Part shown: one piece after another, positions 20,785-23,268 of the stretch
How the letters are laid out: each line of letters begins with the position of its first letter
Position numbering within the stretch: the first letter of the stretch is position 1
IMG/VR virus record: IMGVR_UViG_3300024294_000063
Span: 1 to 23,268 of that record
Length of the DNA: 23,268 nucleotides
Strand: one strand, 5' to 3'
Source of the DNA: a virus
Translations under genes and position numbers: made by a program
The notes under the pieces: model-generated
What the model saw: the letters and a program-made list of their open reading frames with translations, nothing else
Databases searched by the model: none
Told to the model about the DNA's origin: nothing

Positions 20785-20813
20785 AGATATTCTCCTAGGT
20801 TTAATTAGTTACA

Positions 20814-20842
20814 ATTATAGACTATAATTACACTAAAGTCAA
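20814..20842 (-). promoter_or_regulatory. Sigma70-type promoter for the dsbA-polymerase operon
   Basis: TTGACT (20842-20837), a 17-base spacer and TATAAT (20819-20814) are read on the minus strand. The -35 box has one mismatch and overlaps the last codons of the upstream gene. The expected start near 20807 gives a ~23-base leader to the ATG at 20784. It lacks the AAAAGG context and the palindrome of the 13.5 and 14.85 kb promoters. Confidence 0.75.
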
Positions 20843-21700
20843 TTGTTTTCTGATAGTTTTTTGTGTTTTGTCTACGATTTGTTGCAAGTCTATTATATCA
20901 TCTTCGGATCTAAAAGTCATAACAGAATCGTGTATTGCTATAGCAAATAGCTTTTTTGATTGATTTGTATGGAATAGTTTGTGATATGTTCCATATATGT
21001 AGCATATAGTTTTAAGTCTATTAGAAGTGTTTGTTACTCTCACATCCCATTCATTATAACTATTTGCTTGCTTGTATTCAGTTGTCCATACCTTCATATT
21101 TGCGTTAGGTTCAATTCCTAACTTAGAATATACGACAGCAGGATCATTTAACCAGTTATCCATTTCAAGTACGTAATCAGCATAAGTAGACCATTTAATA
21201 TCATTTGCAAGAAATTGATTATATAAATATTTCCAAGTATCAAATATATTAACAAATTTATTCATCTCATCACTGTATTCACGTTTTAAAAATAAGTCCA
21301 TATATGAATAACATTTATTTCCCATTATAGTAGTTACTACAGTTATTGGAAGATCAAACAGATTACTCCAGTTTATTATATCTTCCGTGTTAGTTGCATG
21401 TGTGAACAATGCAATATGTTTTCCTGTTTCTAATTGTTGCCATTCGCTACATAGTGTTTGCAGTGTTTCAAGTTTTATATTCTCATTATTTCTTACATCA
21501 TGATTATAAAAATTTGCAAATGTTTTTGGTATGTTCCACCAATCTTCTATTACTGTAGCATCTTTAAACTTTGACCCTGCTTCATCTAGCCATAAGTTTT
21601 TGTGTACAACATTATAAAATTGTGGACTTGAATTGATTATGTAAGTTAATGCACTGGCGCTGATGGCACTACGAGTACATACCAGATATATTTGATTCAT
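20828..21700 (-). CDS. Hypothetical protein with sulfotransferase-like N-terminus
   Basis: This 290-residue protein begins 'MNQIYLVCTRSAISASALTYIINSSPQF', a strand and Ser-rich loop that recall the PAPS-binding loop of sulfotransferases ('R..S..L...L...P'). The rest ('KHIALFTHATNTEDI', 'LPITVVTTIMGNKCYSYMDLFLKREY', 'TICYIYGTYHKLF') gives alternating strands and helices. 'WSTYADYVLEMDNWLNDPAVVYSKLGI' near 170-196 resembles the helix that in sulfotransferases follows 'v.yEdL...p....l..lG'. This supports a sulfotransferase fold with weak catalytic motifs. It may be a distant relative of the two plus-strand genes at 9.66-11.07 kb. Its substrate is unknown. Confidence 0.45.
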   Translation of the reverse strand: MNQIYLVCTRSAISASALTYIINSSPQFYNVVHKNLWLDEAGSKFKDATVIEDWWNIPKTFANFYNHDVRNNENIKLETLQTLCSEWQQLETGKHIALFTHATNTEDIINWSNLFDLPITVVTTIMGNKCYSYMDLFLKREYSDEMNKFVNIFDTWKYLYNQFLANDIKWSTYADYVLEMDNWLNDPAVVYSKLGIEPNANMKVWTTEYKQANSYNEWDVRVTNTSNRLKTICYIYGTYHKLFHTNQSKKLFAIAIHDSVMTFRSEDDIIDLQQIVDKTQKTIRKQLTLV

Positions 21701-21701
21701 G

Positions 21702-21998
21702 TTATTTTACTTTTCGTGTGGTGGTTTTTTCTATCCATGCTAAACGCTTTTCTAAATCTTCTATGCGTTTAGTAAGTTCTGGGTGTAATTTTTTCCAAGC
21801 ATTTGGATCTTGTTGGAACCATGTCCAACCATAGCGTGTAACAAAGAAGTTTAGTAATGCTGACCATTTGCTGAAAGCCCATGCACTAATTCTAGTTCCA
21901 CGTAAATATGCTACAAACAATGCACCGAATATACTTCCTACTAGAGCAGTGTATACCCATAAACGGTCTGTTGCCATTCTTTCAATTATTTCCCACAT
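21702..21998 (-). CDS. Membrane protein with C-terminal coiled coil (98 aa)
   Basis: From the ATG at 21998 the protein has 98 residues: 'MWEIIERMATDRLWVYTALVGSIFGALFVAYLRG', giving one membrane helix at about 13-30, then a Trp-rich stretch ('AFSKWSALLNFFVTRYGWTWF') and a C-terminal coiled coil ('LTKRIEDLEKRLAWIEKTT'). The frame continues to an ATG at 22055, but that would overlap the upstream gene by 53 bases; the inner start fits the tight spacing seen elsewhere. Neither start has a strong ribosome site. A holin-like or tail-membrane role is conceivable but not shown. Confidence 0.6.
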   Translation of the reverse strand: MWEIIERMATDRLWVYTALVGSIFGALFVAYLRGTRISAWAFSKWSALLNFFVTRYGWTWFQQDPNAWKKLHPELTKRIEDLEKRLAWIEKTTTRKVK

Positions 21999-22002
21999 AT
22001 TT

Positions 22003-23133
22003 TTAAAACTGAACGCCTGGCGCGAAGTCTCTAGGTTCAGCCAATGGTCCACCATTTTTATCTGTTACATAAATTCCAGGTACTTGACCGCCTGCTTTTT
22101 GAATTTGGTCAAATCCTTGTGAATAAAATACTACGTTGCTAGGTATATCCATTATTAAAATACCGTCTAATTTTTCATTTTCGTTTTTAGATTTTACTGC
22201 ATAATACTTATCGTGAATCATTTTAACAACATTATCTTGTAATGCTTGTGAGTTATTGTTTTGTATAGCAGTTGCTATGTTTCCTTTAAATTCAGGACCT
22301 AATCCATTAGTTATTGCACCAGCAAAGTCGTTTGCAAATTGTTGCAATTTTTCTGGTTCTATTTTTGATACAATACTGTTTTCTCCCTGTCCTGTAATAA
22401 AGTGTGTTGCTTTTCTCATACTAGCCTTCCCAACTAATGCTACTCTAGTTGATAATTCTGGATAATATTTTTTAATTACCTGAGACATTTTTCTTGGATC
22501 GAACTCTGCATAAATTTTTGAATCTGCAAATTTACCTGGGCTACCTGCACTCTTACCGTCTTTACTTGGTACTCGTGCTTTAACTTCAACTCTATAGTCT
22601 ATGTCACCCTTAACAATTATATCACCTACAGCTGCTTTACCGCCACTTGTTTTAAATATCCTAGGAGAAAGAATTGCAAGAGCAACTTCTCCTGTGCCTT
22701 CACCTTGAGCTTTGTAGTCTGATAGTAGCATTCTTTTAAAAACTCTATTAACAAACATTATTGATTGTTCTTCTTCGTTTGCAGGATCAATCTTTGCTTG
22801 GTTTTGTAACAATGCTTCCAATGAAGTTTTACTACCTTTGAGTAATTCACTTATATTAATAAAACCTTTTGAGTACGAATCAGCAAAGTGAATCTTTTCT
22901 GCTACTGTACCAGGAACATTCATTATATCAGCAACAATTTTGTCAACACCATAACTTTTAGCATCTGGGTCCTGTGCAAGAGCTTGGACAAGTCTTTCAT
23001 CTATTCCTGACGCTTCCATGGCATTCAATAGTTTTCTTAATAATGCTTCTTCGTCTGACGAAGTAATTTTGTTGATTAATAATTGTTTTATTTTATCAAT
23101 ATCGCCTGCTTCAAATAAATGTCTTAAACGCAT
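22003..23133 (-). CDS. PD-(D/E)XK nuclease-like protein
   Basis: This 376-residue protein opens with 'MRLRHLFEAGDIDKI' and a helical N-terminal part (1-140). The centre holds 'GTGEVALAIL' (about 146-155), 'AAVGDIIVKGDIDYRVEVKARV' with Asp171 and Glu183-Val-Lys185. A Glu in a helix, then Asp on a strand and E-x-K on the next strand, is the arrangement of PD-(D/E)XK endonucleases. The C-terminal part ('LDGILIMDIPSNVVFYSQGF') continues an alpha/beta fold. If it is active it would cut DNA; it might also be an inactive structural relative. It lies one base after a short gap from the partial gene at the right edge, with GGAACT before the ATG. Confidence 0.5.
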   Translation of the reverse strand: MRLRHLFEAGDIDKIKQLLINKITSSDEEALLRKLLNAMEASGIDERLVQALAQDPDAKSYGVDKIVADIMNVPGTVAEKIHFADSYSKGFINISELLKGSKTSLEALLQNQAKIDPANEEEQSIMFVNRVFKRMLLSDYKAQGEGTGEVALAILSPRIFKTSGGKAAVGDIIVKGDIDYRVEVKARVPSKDGKSAGSPGKFADSKIYAEFDPRKMSQVIKKYYPELSTRVALVGKASMRKATHFITGQGENSIVSKIEPEKLQQFANDFAGAITNGLGPEFKGNIATAIQNNNSQALQDNVVKMIHDKYYAVKSKNENEKLDGILIMDIPSNVVFYSQGFDQIQKAGGQVPGIYVTDKNGGPLAEPRDFAPGVQF

Positions 23134-23145
23134 GTTATTAGTTCC

Positions 23146-23268
23146 TTATTTCTTAATTGCTTTCCAAAGTTCGTTAACTAGTGCATCTTTCTTTTTTCTT
23201 TTATCAAGTTCTACACCGTACGTTCTGCCGATTTCTTCCATCTTGCCTTTGGTTAGTTTTGCTAATTC
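23146..23268 (-). CDS. C-terminal end of a gene with a SAP/Rho-N-like tail (partial)
   Basis: The frame is open from the right edge to a TAA at 23146, giving the last 40 residues. 'LAKLTKGKMEEIGRTYGVELDKRKKKDALVNELWKAI' has the helix-extended-loop-helix layout of SAP or Rho-N-like motifs ('L..LkV.eLk.lar..gI......Kk.eLI..I'), which usually bind nucleic acid. The rest of the protein lies outside the window, so its main function is unknown. The next gene starts twelve bases after its stop. Confidence 0.6.
   Translation of the reverse strand, partial: ELAKLTKGKMEEIGRTYGVELDKRKKKDALVNELWKAIKK

Noticed and set aside
1-23268. tRNA genes, CRISPR arrays, insertion sequences, introns or inteins
   Set aside because: No cloverleaf-like sequence, regularly spaced repeat, transposase or split gene was noticed on reading both strands; the DNA polymerase frame is uninterrupted. 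A dedicated tRNA scan could still find one I missed.

Overview
The window looks like part of an AT-rich, T4-like (myovirus-type) phage genome from a marine or aquatic setting. The strongest markers are a 897-residue family B DNA polymerase of gp43 type, a DsbA-like small DNA-binding protein, a gp31/GroES-like co-chaperonin, a ClpP-like protease and a MazG-like pyrophosphohydrolase. Nearly all genes lie on the minus strand, packed with 1-, 4- or 8-base overlaps (TAATG, ATGA) and good Shine-Dalgarno sites. The ferredoxin closely resembles alphaproteobacterial FdxA-type 7Fe ferredoxins. Together with the low GC this suggests, but does not prove, an alphaproteobacterial host such as SAR11 (Pelagibacterales).

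Layout, read along the minus strand from right to left. At 23.3-20.8 kb there is a partial gene with a SAP/Rho-N-like tail, a PD-(D/E)XK-like protein, a membrane protein and a large protein with a sulfotransferase-like start. At 20.8-15.2 kb lies a replication/modification operon opened by a sigma70-type promoter: DsbA-like protein, membrane protein, DNA methyltransferase (TTG start), radical SAM enzyme (TTG start) and DNA polymerase. At 14.95-13.3 kb there is a block of very small genes, many with membrane segments, separated by terminators and three near-consensus sigma70 promoters. These share the -35 context AAAAGGTTGACA, and two carry the same palindrome in the spacer. At 13.3-11.1 kb come a SleB-like wall hydrolase, an SGNH hydrolase and an unrecognised protein. 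A plus-strand island (9.66-11.07 kb) holds two sulfotransferase-like genes. From 9.1 to 0 kb a long operon behind a perfect sigma70 promoter carries an M17 leucyl aminopeptidase, SufT/MIP18-like protein, ferredoxin, two tiny ORFs, Nfu-like protein, two tandem paralogous glycosyltransferase-like genes, an APH-like kinase, adenine phosphoribosyltransferase, a small membrane protein, an A-type Fe-S carrier, MazG, a fragment-like DnaE palm protein, GroES-like and ClpP proteins, and a ParB-like domain protein running off the left edge.

Taken together, the window encodes phage DNA replication and modification, nucleotide metabolism (MazG, Apt), protein folding and turnover (GroES-like, ClpP, PepA) and a compact iron-sulfur module (A-type carrier, Nfu, SufT-like, ferredoxin). 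A radical SAM enzyme that would itself need Fe-S clusters lies in a separate operon. The most notable items are this Fe-S module, the stand-alone DnaE palm fragment without catalytic aspartates, the operator-like palindrome shared by two promoters, and the recent tandem duplication at 4.7-6.5 kb. All functional calls come from reading motifs by eye; no database search was possible.
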